Positions 31,168 through 40,589 of a stretch of DNA of 64,000 bases are shown here, piece by piece; the stretch's first letter is position 1; each line of letters begins with the position of its first letter. The notes under the pieces were generated by a model. That model saw only the letters and a list, made by a program, of their open reading frames with translations. It did no database searches and was not told the DNA's origin. Position numbers and translations under genes: made by a program. Source of the DNA: JACRDG01 sp963760985 (lineage in GTDB: Bacteria; Desulfobacterota; Desulfomonilia; Desulfomonilales; Desulfomonilaceae); NCBI GenBank assembly GCA_963760985.1, contig CAVXFM010000007.1, positions 124,001 to 188,000 on the forward strand, given 5' to 3'.

Positions 31168-32394
31168 TCAGCCATGGGTCGCGTCCGAGGGACGCTCTGC
31201 CGGTACCTCGTCTTCCCCTAAGACGGTCTCGCGAATGGCCCGAAATGCGCCCTCGACTTCCAGGAAAGCGTCCACCACCTCAGGATCGAACTGCAAACCA
31301 CGTTCCGCACTGATCTTCTGTAGGGCTTCGCGGTGTGAGTAAGCCCTCTTGTAACGGCGTTCCGTAGTCAATGCATCGTACACGTCAGCAAGGGCAACGA
31401 TACGCGCGGACAAGGGTATTTGGTCAGCCTTCAGACCGAACGGATATCCGCTGCCATCCCAGCGTTCATGGTGATAATACGCCACGTCTCGCCCTATCAA
31501 GAGATAGTTCTCCCCCTCACCCACCTCTGCCGCGGCATCCTCAAGAGCCTTGCCGCCTGCAACCGCATGCTGCTTCATGATCTCGAATTCGGCATGACTG
31601 AATCGCCCCGGATAGAACAGAATGTCATCCGGGATCGCGACCTTGCCGATGTCATGAAGTACCGAGCACTGGACAAGATCCTCTATGAATTGTCCATTCA
31701 TGGATTTCTTGTACCGATCGCGCGCAGAGAGCTGGTCGCAGAGGACTCGACAGTAATGCTGAAGTCGTTTCAGATGAAATCCGGTTTCACCGTCTCGTGA
31801 TTCTACGAGGCGGGCCAATGCAAACACCGACGCCCCTTGGATTTTCTTGATGGTTTCGTTGGACTTACGAAGTTCCTCTGTCCTGATGTCAACTTCGTGT
31901 TTCAGGAAGACCGGGTAGTCCCTTTGAAATCGGCGCAAATGGCCGTGTTCCATCCCTTTCTTGACAGTATTCACCAGGATTTCGGGATTTATGGGCTTCA
32001 GCAGGAAATCGTGCGCGCCTTCGCGCAAAGCGCCCAGGGCATAGTCAAGATCGCCGAACCCTGTGACAAGAATTACGGGGACCGTATTGTCGATGGCCCT
32101 CACCTTCTTGAGTACTTGAAGGCCGTCCATCTGAGGCATGCGGATATCGGTGATCACCAGATCCGGCAATTCGCGGTCAAAGGATTCCAATCCTTCCTTC
32201 CCACCCCGTGCCGCGTGAACCTTGAAACCGTTCAGGTCGAGCAAATCCGACAGCAGGCCCAACACGGCCTCATCATCATCAATCACTAAGACGGACCCCG
32301 GGGACCGAGTATTCCCTTTGGTAACCGATTCAATCTCCAATGAATCCGATGGATCGTCGAGACGAGCTGTCAAAACTTCTGCTCCAATCGGCAT
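31168..32394 (-). CDS. response regulator with HD-GYP cyclic-di-GMP phosphodiesterase domain
   Basis: 408 residues. Receiver domain (about 33-150, acceptor Asp in LVITDIRMPQMDG), coiled-coil linker, then an HD-GYP domain (about 205-380) with HDIGK and HHERWDGSGYP both intact. The family hydrolyses cyclic di-GMP. It begins a minus-strand unit with two PilT-like ATPases 35 bases downstream, so a phospho-signal may tune pilus retraction through cyclic di-GMP; this link is inference from the gene order. Confidence 0.9.
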   Translation of the reverse strand: MPIGAEVLTARLDDPSDSLEIESVTKGNTRSPGSVLVIDDDEAVLGLLSDLLDLNGFKVHAARGGKEGLESFDRELPDLVITDIRMPQMDGLQVLKKVRAIDNTVPVILVTGFGDLDYALGALREGAHDFLLKPINPEILVNTVKKGMEHGHLRRFQRDYPVFLKHEVDIRTEELRKSNETIKKIQGASVFALARLVESRDGETGFHLKRLQHYCRVLCDQLSARDRYKKSMNGQFIEDLVQCSVLHDIGKVAIPDDILFYPGRFSHAEFEIMKQHAVAGGKALEDAAAEVGEGENYLLIGRDVAYYHHERWDGSGYPFGLKADQIPLSARIVALADVYDALTTERRYKRAYSHREALQKISAERGLQFDPEVVDAFLEVEGAFRAIRETVLGEDEVPAERPSDATHG

Positions 32395-33154
32395 AATACC
32401 TGGAAGGGACGATCGTCGTCACCAAGTCCTTCGGACGCCTACCTTGAGCGTCCCGTCACCATGAACTGCGGTGCTTAAAGTTCAGAGTCTGGGTGTGATC
32501 GGCCCCTCTGGCCCCCCCGCCCTCCCGGGGAGTATGGATCTGAACAGGCATGAAAAGACCTGCTTACCCCTTCACTTTATAGTTGGGAAGCGCCGGTGTC
32601 AATCCTGAAACGCTCACTTGAGACACCAGACCATGAAACGGCAGACTCTCCCGGTTGACAGGTCTCGCATGCTGCCTTACCTGAATGGCTGAGAGGCTGT
32701 GACGCAACCCCAATTTACTTGGACTCTCTCAGAGACATGGAACGATGACTCGATTCTTGCGGCATCTCATACCCATGCGTTTTCAAGCGTACAGTCCTGG
32801 CGGCAAACCCCTTTCGCTACGAACGGCCTGGCCTGACTGCGCTTCAGAGGCATGCCGCCGACAGACCCAGGTCACTTACGTGATCGCGCATCGAACACAA
32901 GGTTCTTCCGAGGAGAAGTCCTCTATGGAGCGCTCTGAAGAACCTGCCTGCGGGGTCGTGATGAATGCCCGCAGTTTTCCGTGTCGCGTTTCGGACCCTG
33001 TGAGGGGTTACGCGGCAGGCCCTCGAAGGAACGACATGATGGAGAGGCTGGGGTGCGTGGGTCCATGACACGGCCCGCGGTTTCGCCCTGTGCCTCAATA
33101 TGGGACCTCGTTATTCCGGATGTGAAGTCGAGAACCCGTGGATAGGAGACTGAC
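32395..33154. other. intergenic region upstream of clpB
   Basis: 760 bases between the divergent HD-GYP and clpB genes. It contains repeat B copy 1 and otherwise no gene that I recognise. No clear sigma32-type or CIRCE element was found. Confidence 0.4.
32773..32893 (+). repeat. dispersed repeat B, copy 1
   Basis: About 120 bases, near-identical with 46497-46617 in the same orientation. Shared blocks include CGGCAAACC, CTTTCGCTACGAACGGCC, GACTGCGCTTCAGAGGCATG and CACTTACGTGATCGC. Confidence 0.85.
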
Positions 33155-35743
33155 ATGCGAACAGACAAATTCACCTTGAAATCTCAGGAAGCACTGGACC
33201 TTGCCCAAACTACCGCGGCGAACCGCGGCAACCCGCAGGTGGAAACGGAACACCTGCTTCTTGCCCTCCTCTCGGATGAGCAAGGCGTCTGCCTGGAGAT
33301 TCTCAAGGCGCTCAAGGTGGATCCCCAGAAGATGCGCAACGAAGCACTGCGGGCTGTGGAACGCCTTCCGAAGCAAAGCGGAGCCTCCGCGGACAGATAC
33401 TTCTCCAATCAGCTCAGGGCGTCTCTAGAGGCGGCTTTCAAAGAGATGGAACAGCTCAAGGATGAATATGTCTCGGTGGAACACCTCCTTATTGCCCTGA
33501 CGCAAAGTACCGGAGCGGCAGCAAAGATTCTCGGCGCGAACGGCGTCACCAGGGACAAGATATACATGGCGCTGACCGAGATCCGTGGCACTCAAAGGGT
33601 GACGGATCAATCTCCTGAAGAAAAATATCAGGCGTTGAAGCGCTTCACCCGCGACCTGACGGAAATGGCAGCAAAGGACAAACTCGACCCGGTCATAGGC
33701 CGAGACGACGAAATCAGGCGCATTATTCAAGTGCTCTCGCGAAGGACCAAGAACAACCCTGTGCTCATCGGCGATCCGGGCGTCGGAAAGACCGCTATCG
33801 TGGAAGGCCTCGCGTCACGCATCGTATCCGGGGACGTACCCGAGACTCTCAAGGGCAAGCGAGTGCTCGCCCTGGATATAGGCCAGCTCATCGCAGGAGC
33901 CAAGTACAGGGGTGAATTCGAAGACAGGCTCAAGGCGGTACTCAAGGAAGTGACCACTGCCGAGGGAGAGGTGATCCTCTTCATCGACGAGATGCATACC
34001 CTCGTGGGAGCAGGAGCAGCGGAAGGCGCAGTGGACGCGTCCAACATGCTCAAACCTGCCTTGGCCAGAGGTGAACTCAAATGCGTCGGTGCTACCACGA
34101 TCAACGAGTACCGCAAGCATATCGAAAAAGATGCAGCGTTGGAAAGGCGCTTCCAGCCCATTTACGTCGCGGAACCTTCGGTAGAAGATTCCATCACGAT
34201 TCTCAGAGGGCTCAAGGGACGGTACGAGTCGCATCATGGGGTGAGGATTCAGGACGCGGCCATAATCGCTGCGGTGACCCTGTCGCACCGGTACATCACC
34301 GACCGCTTCCTGCCGGACAAAGCCGTGGACCTCATCGACGAAGCATCGTCCCGGCTCAGAATCGAGATCGATTCCAAGCCCACCGAGATCGATGAGATCG
34401 AGCGCCGCGTGATCCAACTCCAGATCGAGGAGCAAGCCCTCAACAAGGAATCGGATGCAGCCAGTAAGGAGCGACTGAACAAAGTACGCGACGAAATCAC
34501 GCGCCTCACCGCGGAATCTGATGTGCTGAAAGAAAAGTGGCAAAAAGAAAAGAAAATCATCGCAGCAATCCGAGAGCTTCAAGAGCGCCTGGAAAGAGTG
34601 AAATCGGATGAGGCCAAAGCCCGGCGAGACGGTGACCTCAACCGGGCTGCGGAGATCACGTACGGAATGATGCCCGCTCTGGAAAAGGACATCTCACAGA
34701 GAAACGAAGAGCTGTCAGAACTTCAAAAAGACGGAGGCCTGCTCAAGGAAGAAGTGGGGCCCGAAGACATTGCCGAAGTGGTGGCCAAGTGGACGGGAAT
34801 TCCCGTTTCCCGTATGCTCGAGGGAGAGGTGGAAAAACTTCTTCATATGGAGGAACGGATCGGCCGCCGGGTCATAGGGCAGCGAGAAGCCATCATCGCG
34901 GTGTCCAATGCGGTGCGTCGCGCGAGGTCGGGGCTCCAGGACCCGAATCGACCGATCGGATCCTTTATCTTCATGGGGCCTACGGGCGTCGGCAAGACCG
35001 AACTGGCACGTGCGTTGGCCGAATTCCTTTTCGACGACGAACAGGCCATGGTACGGGTAGATATGTCCGAGTACATGGAGCGTCACTCTGTGGCCCGACT
35101 CATCGGAGCTCCACCGGGTTACGTGGGGTACGAGGAAGGCGGATATCTTACCGAGGCTGTGCGGAGACATCCGTATTCGGTAGTGCTGTTCGACGAGATC
35201 GAAAAGGCTCACCCGGAAGTCTTCAATGCGCTTCTCCAGATCTTGGATGACGGCAGGCTCACTGATGGCAAAGGCCGCACGGTGGATTTCAAGAATTGCA
35301 TCGTGATCATGACCTCCAACATCGGTTCGTCAGAAATCCGTGAATTTGCGGGAAAAGACGAAGAAAAAATGCGTGCGCAAGTGATGGAAGCGTTGCGGTA
35401 CAGCTTCAAACCGGAGTTCTTGAATCGGCTGGACGACGTCATCATCTTTCACGCGCTCAGCAGAGATCAGATTGGATCAATCGTGGATATTCAGATTGGC
35501 CGAGTGAACAAACGCCTTGCAGCGAGCGGCCTTACGCTGACCCTGGACAGCAGAGCAAGGCAAATGCTCGCCAACGAAGGGTTTGATCCCGCGTATGGTG
35601 CTCGACCGCTCAAACGAGCGATTCAGCGACTCATCGAGAATCCGTTGGCCCTGGAAATCCTTTCCGGCAAATTCAAGACCGGCGACACGATTGCTGTGTC
35701 AGGAGATGGTGACCGTCTGAAATTCGCTCTGGCTTCTTCATAG
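33155..35743 (+). CDS. clpB: ATP-dependent disaggregase ClpB
   Basis: 862 residues, full length and intact. N-terminal double Clp_N domain (1-145), first AAA+ with Walker A GDPGVGKTA and Walker B VILFIDEMHTLVGAG, the long coiled-coil M domain (about 400-525), second AAA+ with GPTGVGKTELARA and SVVLFDEIEKAHPE, and the C-terminal D2 small domain. As a hexamer it pulls proteins out of aggregates together with DnaK. ATG 33155 has GGAG 7 bases upstream. Monocistronic. Confidence 0.97.
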   Translation: MRTDKFTLKSQEALDLAQTTAANRGNPQVETEHLLLALLSDEQGVCLEILKALKVDPQKMRNEALRAVERLPKQSGASADRYFSNQLRASLEAAFKEMEQLKDEYVSVEHLLIALTQSTGAAAKILGANGVTRDKIYMALTEIRGTQRVTDQSPEEKYQALKRFTRDLTEMAAKDKLDPVIGRDDEIRRIIQVLSRRTKNNPVLIGDPGVGKTAIVEGLASRIVSGDVPETLKGKRVLALDIGQLIAGAKYRGEFEDRLKAVLKEVTTAEGEVILFIDEMHTLVGAGAAEGAVDASNMLKPALARGELKCVGATTINEYRKHIEKDAALERRFQPIYVAEPSVEDSITILRGLKGRYESHHGVRIQDAAIIAAVTLSHRYITDRFLPDKAVDLIDEASSRLRIEIDSKPTEIDEIERRVIQLQIEEQALNKESDAASKERLNKVRDEITRLTAESDVLKEKWQKEKKIIAAIRELQERLERVKSDEAKARRDGDLNRAAEITYGMMPALEKDISQRNEELSELQKDGGLLKEEVGPEDIAEVVAKWTGIPVSRMLEGEVEKLLHMEERIGRRVIGQREAIIAVSNAVRRARSGLQDPNRPIGSFIFMGPTGVGKTELARALAEFLFDDEQAMVRVDMSEYMERHSVARLIGAPPGYVGYEEGGYLTEAVRRHPYSVVLFDEIEKAHPEVFNALLQILDDGRLTDGKGRTVDFKNCIVIMTSNIGSSEIREFAGKDEEKMRAQVMEALRYSFKPEFLNRLDDVIIFHALSRDQIGSIVDIQIGRVNKRLAASGLTLTLDSRARQMLANEGFDPAYGARPLKRAIQRLIENPLALEILSGKFKTGDTIAVSGDGDRLKFALASS

Positions 35744-35833
35744 GCCGGGCCACGTATGCGGTGTGGTGCATGTGAGGCTGCTTGCCTTTGACATCCCCCC
35801 TACCCTGCCCTGATCAAGGTGGAATTGCCTATG

Positions 35834-35869
35834 CCCTTTGCCCCCTTTGGTTCAAAAGGGGGCAAAGGG
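35834..35869. terminator. strong stem-loop downstream of clpB
   Basis: Two arms of 15 bases, beginning CCCTTTGCCCCC, pair perfectly around a 6-base loop, about 90 bases after the clpB stop. No T-run follows on either strand. It could serve as a terminator for clpB, or for the converging gene at 36024. Confidence 0.55.
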
Positions 35870-36023
35870 AGTCAGGGCCATGAATTGGGAGCGAGTCTTT
35901 CTTCGCCCCTACTCGACTATTTCTCGCGCAGGAATTACGAGATCGATAAGGCCCGCTTCTCGATTTCGCCAAAGATGCGGGATCGTATTGAGCCAGAAAG
36001 AGCCTTTTTCGATACGCCTCATC

Positions 36024-36584
36024 CTATGACCATATGGAAACAACATACGTGCAAGTTTCAGCTCCGTTCCTCCTGCACGGACGACTTTCGTCATGTGTTG
36101 CCAGCACGTCAGTGGCGCCCGAAGGTGCAAACCGTCGAGCAAAAGCCTCCAGATAACCTCTTGTCAACGAACACGGAAATGGTGTGGAAGCAGTCACCCG
36201 ATACCGAACAAAGCCTGGCCCAGCCTCTTGCTGAACGTCATAACCGCCTGGAGAACCACCGCGATGCATTTTCCGAATTATTTCGTTCAATGCCAACATA
36301 CATTCCTCAAAAGTGCGAATGTCTGGCGGAATTGGGGCTCTCTTAGCTGCCTGCTCACCTACTTGGGAAAGTATTTGATAGCCAAATCGCTCCTCAATTT
36401 CCTTTAGCGCATCCAGAGTTGGTTGAAGCAAGCACCAAGCCTGCGGGTCGATGTCCGCGACCTCATGTTTCAAGAGAATGTCTCTGATGGACTTTTGAAC
36501 ACTTTCAGGAAAGGCAGTCCAGATGGAAACTATCATTCCCCCAAGGATCTCCAATCTCGGAGACGATGCTACGTACTCAGCCAT
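36024..36584 (-). CDS. conserved protein with V4R/heme-NO-binding-like C-terminal signature
   Basis: 187 residues from ATG 36584, which has GGGAGG 6 bases before it. The N-terminal half is helical (LEILGGMIVSIWTAFPESVQ) with the block HEVADIDPQAW. The C-terminal part ends in a pattern shared by small-molecule sensor folds: TPFPCSLTRGYLEAFARRF, then HDESRPCRRNGAETCTYVVSIW. I recall similar orphan proteins in myxobacteria and other environmental bacteria but no established function. A promoter and a hairpin lie directly upstream. No partner gene. Confidence 0.65.
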   Translation of the reverse strand: MAEYVASSPRLEILGGMIVSIWTAFPESVQKSIRDILLKHEVADIDPQAWCLLQPTLDALKEIEERFGYQILSQVGEQAAKRAPIPPDIRTFEECMLALNEIIRKMHRGGSPGGYDVQQEAGPGFVRYRVTASTPFPCSLTRGYLEAFARRFAPSGATDVLATHDESRPCRRNGAETCTYVVSIWS

Positions 36585-36631
36585 AGTAATCCTCCCGTGA
36601 TCACGTAACACTTTGATGAAATTACACAAAA

Positions 36632-36663
36632 AATGACCCCGCGGTGCCAATCACGGGGCCATT
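36632..36663. terminator. hairpin in the leader of the gene at 36024
   Basis: AATGACCCCG pairs with CGGGGCCATT with one mismatch. On the minus strand it is followed at once by six Ts, giving an intrinsic-terminator shape about 45 bases before the ATG at 36584; on the plus strand seven Ts follow after five bases. It may be a bidirectional terminator or an attenuator. Confidence 0.55.
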
Positions 36664-36675
36664 CATGCTTTTTTT

Positions 36676-36704
36676 ACTGTACTCTCACGCATATGTTCTG
36701 TCAA
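36676..36704 (-). promoter_or_regulatory. sigma70-type promoter for the gene at 36024
   Basis: On the minus strand TTGACA is followed after exactly 17 bases by TACAGT, a good -35/-10 pair. Transcription would begin close to 36669, so the hairpin at 36632-36663 forms in the first transcribed bases. Confidence 0.55.
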
Positions 36705-36993
36705 CACTTATGAACCGGAATTTGCAGGGCTTTCCTCATTTCATCTTTGGCCGGATTCAGAGCCGCAGGTTTGATCTCCAACTTCGGGCCGGTCAAGTGA
36801 AGTCAGAATTGAAACCGGCTCGTGGACACCAGAAAGGTCCCCTTGCCGAAGTACCCATAAGGGGCGAAGACCCTCGAACCATGTTCAGTGAAAGGTGTTA
36901 TCATGACAACCGGTTTCTTGACAAAACCCTGTTGCAGGTGGTACGCCAATACTATCATTTTCAGGCACGTATCGCACAAGAAGGGGACAGGTT

Positions 36994-37984
36994 ATGATGA
37001 AGCACGGTTTTCGCGGATTGTGGTGGGCTTTTTGCGCGGGGTTCCTTCTGGTTGGTCTTTCCGCTCCGGGATTTTGTTCCGGCCCAAGCGGGGAGGTTAT
37101 CATTTTCCACGCAGGGAGTCTTACGGTTCCCCTTGCTCAGATGCAAAAAGAGTTTCAGGCCAAATACCCTCAGGTTCATATCACAAGGACTGCAGGCGGG
37201 AGTTCCAAGATGGCAAGATTGATTGTAGAATCAGGAAAGCCTGCGGACATCATGGCCTCGGCCGACTACACGGTCATCGACAAAACGCTCATCCCCGGGA
37301 AAGCTTCCTGGAACGTGAGATTCGCTACCAATCAGATGGTGCTCTGCTATACGGACAAGAGCCACTACGCGAAAGATATCAGCGACAAGAAACTGGTATG
37401 ACATCCTTGGTCGCAAAGGGGTCAAATGGGGACACACCGACCCCAACCTTGATCCGGCAGGTTACCGCAGTCTCATGGTCATCAAACTGGCCGAGATTTA
37501 CTACAAGAGCCAAGGATTGTACAAGAAACTTCTTGACAATCGTCCTCAGGAGCACGTGTTTCCCGACGGAGCGCAATTAGTGGGGAAACTCAAGGACGGA
37601 GCACTGGATTATGCATGGGAATACCTTTCCGTGGCAGTCCAACATCAGCTAAAATACGTGAAGTTGCCCGATAACATTAATCTCGGAAATTATACCTTTG
37701 ACGACTTCTATCGACAAGCAACGGTTGAGGTGAGCGGAAAGAAGCCCGGAACAAAAGTCAAAAAGAGCGGCAAATCTATCACGTACGGAGTTACCTTGAT
37801 AAAAGACGCTCCGCACAAAGAAGCGGCAATTGCGTTCCTGCAGTACATGTTGAGCCCCGATGGCGGTCTGAGAATCCTCAAAGAACAAGGGCAGCCGCCA
37901 TTTATTCCGAGTCGAGTTCCTTCGAAAGAGATGAAAGAAAAGCTTCCTGCTCCGCTGAGAAATCTTGTCGAAGTGAAGGAATAA
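36994..37984 (+). CDS. tungstate/molybdate-binding protein, WtpA type (one frame break)
   Basis: About 330 residues when joined. N-terminal signal peptide with basic start and hydrophobic core ending near SAPGFCSG, then a periplasmic binding protein of the ModA/WtpA group: IIFHAGSLTVPL, AGGSSKMARLIVESGKPADIMASADY, HTDPNLDPAGYR, and LDYAWEYLSVA. The frame breaks near 37396, where YDILGRKGVKWG continues in the next frame. Members capture tungstate or molybdate for an ABC importer. No permease or ATPase gene follows; the next 370 bases hold repeat A. Confidence 0.85.
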
Positions 37985-38359
37985 TGGGTTTTTCCGGAAA
38001 GGCACCCCTCGCGGGATTTGATGCCAAAGAAGCACGTGTTCTCAAGGTGAAAGACGAGTCATTCTTCATGCGGGCCCTTGGGGAGCCCCGGCTTTGACCA
38101 TACACAAAAATAGGGAATGGTTCACCACGACAGACAAGGAATGAACCACCAAGGCTCAAGGACACAAAGAAAATGGGGAATTGGTCTTTGACCTCTTTGT
38201 GTCCTAGTGACTTTGTGGTTTGATTTTGCGCGTTCCACAAAGGGTGGCTCTCAACGATTACCGTTGAGGGATGTAAGCGTAGCTTCTCGTTCCTACCATG
38301 ACAGCGCGTAGATATTCCTCCGCGGAAATCCATGTCCAAGCTCGACCTCATGGCACGGA
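37985..38359. other. intergenic region with repeat A
   Basis: The gap between the WtpA-type gene and the converging ankyrin gene. Apart from repeat A copy 1 I see nothing coding. Confidence 0.4.
38118..38246 (+). repeat. dispersed repeat A, copy 1
   Basis: About 130 bases, similar to 40465-40589 and 55864-55989. Core pattern: GGTTCACC, AACCACCAAGG, ACAAAGAAAA, GGTCTTTGACC, TTTGTGTC, AGTGACTTTGTGGTTTGAT and TTCCACAAAGG. The ACCACCAAGGC and CTTTGTGGTTTG parts give it partial inverted symmetry. Confidence 0.85.
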
Positions 38360-38848
38360 TCATTCCTGCGCTCCGTGGTCTTTGAGCAGTTCCACCACTC
38401 CTGTGTGACCTCGAGCAGCTGCCTGCATCAGCGCGGTAGCTCCGTCCTCGTCCCTGGCATTGACATCCGCTCCATGACTCAAAAGAATTTTCACCACTCC
38501 CGTGTGACCCCGAGCAGCTGCCCACATCAGTGCGGTGGCTCCTTTCTCGTCCTTGGCATGGACATCCGCTTTTTGATTCAAGAGAATCTTCACCACTCCT
38601 GTGTGCCCTAGAGCACACGCCCACATCAGTGCGGTGGCTCCTTTGTCGTCCCTGGCATTGACATCCGCTCCCAGGCCTAAAAGAACTCTCAAGTCCTCTG
38701 CATGGCGTTGTTTGACAGACTCGATCAAATCTTCACTAGAATCTGCGTTCGCCACGCTCCCCGTCACAAGGAACATGGCGAATCCAATAGCCACGGCTTT
38801 CGCTGCGAATATCACCGCGGCTTGTCCTGCAAATCTTTTCCGAATCAT
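38360..38848 (-). CDS. secreted ankyrin-repeat protein
   Basis: 162 residues. A basic N-terminus and hydrophobic stretch (about 12-32, ending VTGSVANADS) make a signal peptide, so it should act in the periplasm. Then come about three and a half ankyrin repeats of 33 residues that are nearly identical to each other (GADVNARDxxGATALMWA, GHTGVVKILL), also at the DNA level with a 99-base period. This indicates recent internal duplication. Partners unknown. Confidence 0.85.
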   Translation of the reverse strand: MIRKRFAGQAAVIFAAKAVAIGFAMFLVTGSVANADSSEDLIESVKQRHAEDLRVLLGLGADVNARDDKGATALMWACALGHTGVVKILLNQKADVHAKDEKGATALMWAAARGHTGVVKILLSHGADVNARDEDGATALMQAAARGHTGVVELLKDHGAQE

Positions 38849-39100
38849 GGCTACGATCCCTCCCTCTCATTGAATGAACACATCAAGTCCTCGATCTCCT
38901 ACGCTGGCGCAATGGACCGCGGATCACTCTTGTCCTGTCCGTTCTGTGCCTGGCTCCCTAAGGGGCTTTCACTCGTGTGCGTCCCGGCCTCCGCAACGGG
39001 GCGGCACGCGGCCCCTTTTCCGGATGTGTTGATTAGATACCCCTCACAGACGGAAGCCAATTCTCTCAAGAAGACTCCCTGGAGTCGTGGGATCGGTTCC

Positions 39101-40393
39101 TTATTCATTTAAATGAATCTCCCGTTTTGCCAGCCGGTATATGCCCTCGATGATCACCGCAATTGCCACCATCCCTGCCAACACCCACAACTTCATGGGT
39201 CCGGTTTGCGCTGTCTGCCAAGCCAACGCACCTAACGCTGCTATACACGCGATGGCTCCAGCTGACGAAATCCAGCCGCGACTTTTGGTCTGTGATGCAT
39301 GCCGCGCGTTGGCAATGTTCACGGCCGCGAAGATCAGCAGAAACCCGGCACTGCCCAGCGTCGAAATGCTGGTCAGGTCAAAAGCGTTGGCCACGAACAG
39401 CGTGAGACCCGCGGTGATCAATACCCCTTCTATTGGCTCACCCCAGACTTTCCGCTCCAGGATGGCGGGCAATTCGCCGTCGCGCGCAATACAGTAACTC
39501 AACCGAGCGGAGCCGTAGATCGTGGCATTGATCGCGGAAGCGGTGGATAACATCGCAGCGATCGCGATCAGTGTGAAGCCTGCCTGCCCGAGAAAGGGCC
39601 GGGCGGCTTCTGCCAACGCGTAATCCTTGGCCGCCACAATCTTATCCACAGGGAGATTGCCCACGGTGACGAGTGCCACCAGCACATACAGTACCATGAC
39701 GAACCCGACCGCCGTGTAATACGCGCGCGGCAGCGTCCGCGCCACGTCTCGCACATCGTGAGCGGTGTTGGCGATTAACTCAAACCCTTCGTAGGCCACG
39801 AAGATGATCATCCCGCCCGCGGCCAACTGTAGTGACGGCGCCCACGAGCCGGTCGTGACCCGAGAGACGTGGATGCCGGCAAACCCGACGCCGACAAAGA
39901 ATAACAGAATCGCCACTTTCAACCCAACGATCCAGTCCTCTGCTTTGCCGATCACCTCCGCGCTGAACAGGTTCAGTCCGGCAATCGTCACCACGCTGAA
40001 ACAGATCAGCACGTGTTTACCGGTCGCCTGCCATCCCTGCGGCAAGAATGTCGCGCCATAACTGCCAAACGCAAAGGCATACAACGACAGCATCACCACG
40101 TAACTCAACCACAGTAGCACGTTCAGGCTTCCGGTGAACATGCCCGTGCCGAACGCGCGGTTCAGGAAGGTAACCGTTCCCCCGCGGCTCGGATAGGCGA
40201 CGGACAGTTTTGCATAGGAATAGGTCGTTAACAGCGCCACCCCGCCCGCGAGCGCAAAGGCCACCGGTGTGCCGCCGTGCGCCAGTTCCACCGCCAGCCC
40301 CAGGACCGCAAAAATTCCGCCCCCGACCATCCCGCCCACGCCGATGGCCACCACTGGCCAAAACCCAAGCTTGCCCTCGCCTGCTGTGCTCAT
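39101..40393 (-). CDS. APC-superfamily amino acid permease
   Basis: 430 residues from ATG 40393, preceded by AAAGGAG 11 bases upstream; the frame is open to 40513 but that part lies in repeat A. About 12 membrane helices with the APC signatures GFWPVVAIGVGGMVGGGIFAV (trimmed here to its GGMVGGGIF core) in helix 1 and IIFVAYEGFELIANTA in helix 6. Likely an inner-membrane amino acid or amine transporter; the substrate cannot be told. Base composition is more C-rich than neighbouring genes, which may suggest transfer. Confidence 0.85.
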   Translation of the reverse strand: MSTAGEGKLGFWPVVAIGVGGMVGGGIFAVLGLAVELAHGGTPVAFALAGGVALLTTYSYAKLSVAYPSRGGTVTFLNRAFGTGMFTGSLNVLLWLSYVVMLSLYAFAFGSYGATFLPQGWQATGKHVLICFSVVTIAGLNLFSAEVIGKAEDWIVGLKVAILLFFVGVGFAGIHVSRVTTGSWAPSLQLAAGGMIIFVAYEGFELIANTAHDVRDVARTLPRAYYTAVGFVMVLYVLVALVTVGNLPVDKIVAAKDYALAEAARPFLGQAGFTLIAIAAMLSTASAINATIYGSARLSYCIARDGELPAILERKVWGEPIEGVLITAGLTLFVANAFDLTSISTLGSAGFLLIFAAVNIANARHASQTKSRGWISSAGAIACIAALGALAWQTAQTGPMKLWVLAGMVAIAVIIEGIYRLAKREIHLNE

Positions 40394-40464
40394 GTGCCGG
40401 TTGTCTCCTTTCTTAGGGAAAGCCTCCCTCGGTGTTCTCCAACTCAATACAGATGACTGGTAAC

Positions 40465-40589
40465 GGTTCACCGCAAGGGATAGGGAAGGAACCACCAAGG
40501 CACAAGGATCCAAAGAAAAGAGAGCATTGGTTTGTGACCTCTTGGTGTTTCAGTGACTTTGTGATTTGATCTTCCACGTCCAGCAAAGG
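40465..40589 (+). repeat. dispersed repeat A, copy 2
   Basis: The most divergent of the three copies; it shares ACCACCAAGGCACAAGGA, CAGTGACTTTGTG and the CAAAGG end. It starts about 70 bases upstream of the permease start. Confidence 0.75.

Noticed and set aside
36660..36993. Molybdenum-cofactor riboswitch upstream of the WtpA-type gene
   Set aside because: The known consensus blocks are not present; only a minus-strand promoter and hairpin were found.
36888..37580. A 230-codon open frame overlapping the WtpA-type gene
   Set aside because: It is Arg- and Ser-rich, matches no family and lies in the wrong frame of a recognisable binding protein; a shadow frame lengthened by the frame break.
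37902..38624. A 240-codon minus-strand frame spanning repeat A and the ankyrin gene
   Set aside because: It is the wrong frame of the ankyrin repeats joined to repeat A; no independent start or family.
38380..38680. Regularly spaced similar blocks, considered as a CRISPR-like array
   Set aside because: The 99-base period encodes ankyrin repeats in a single long frame.
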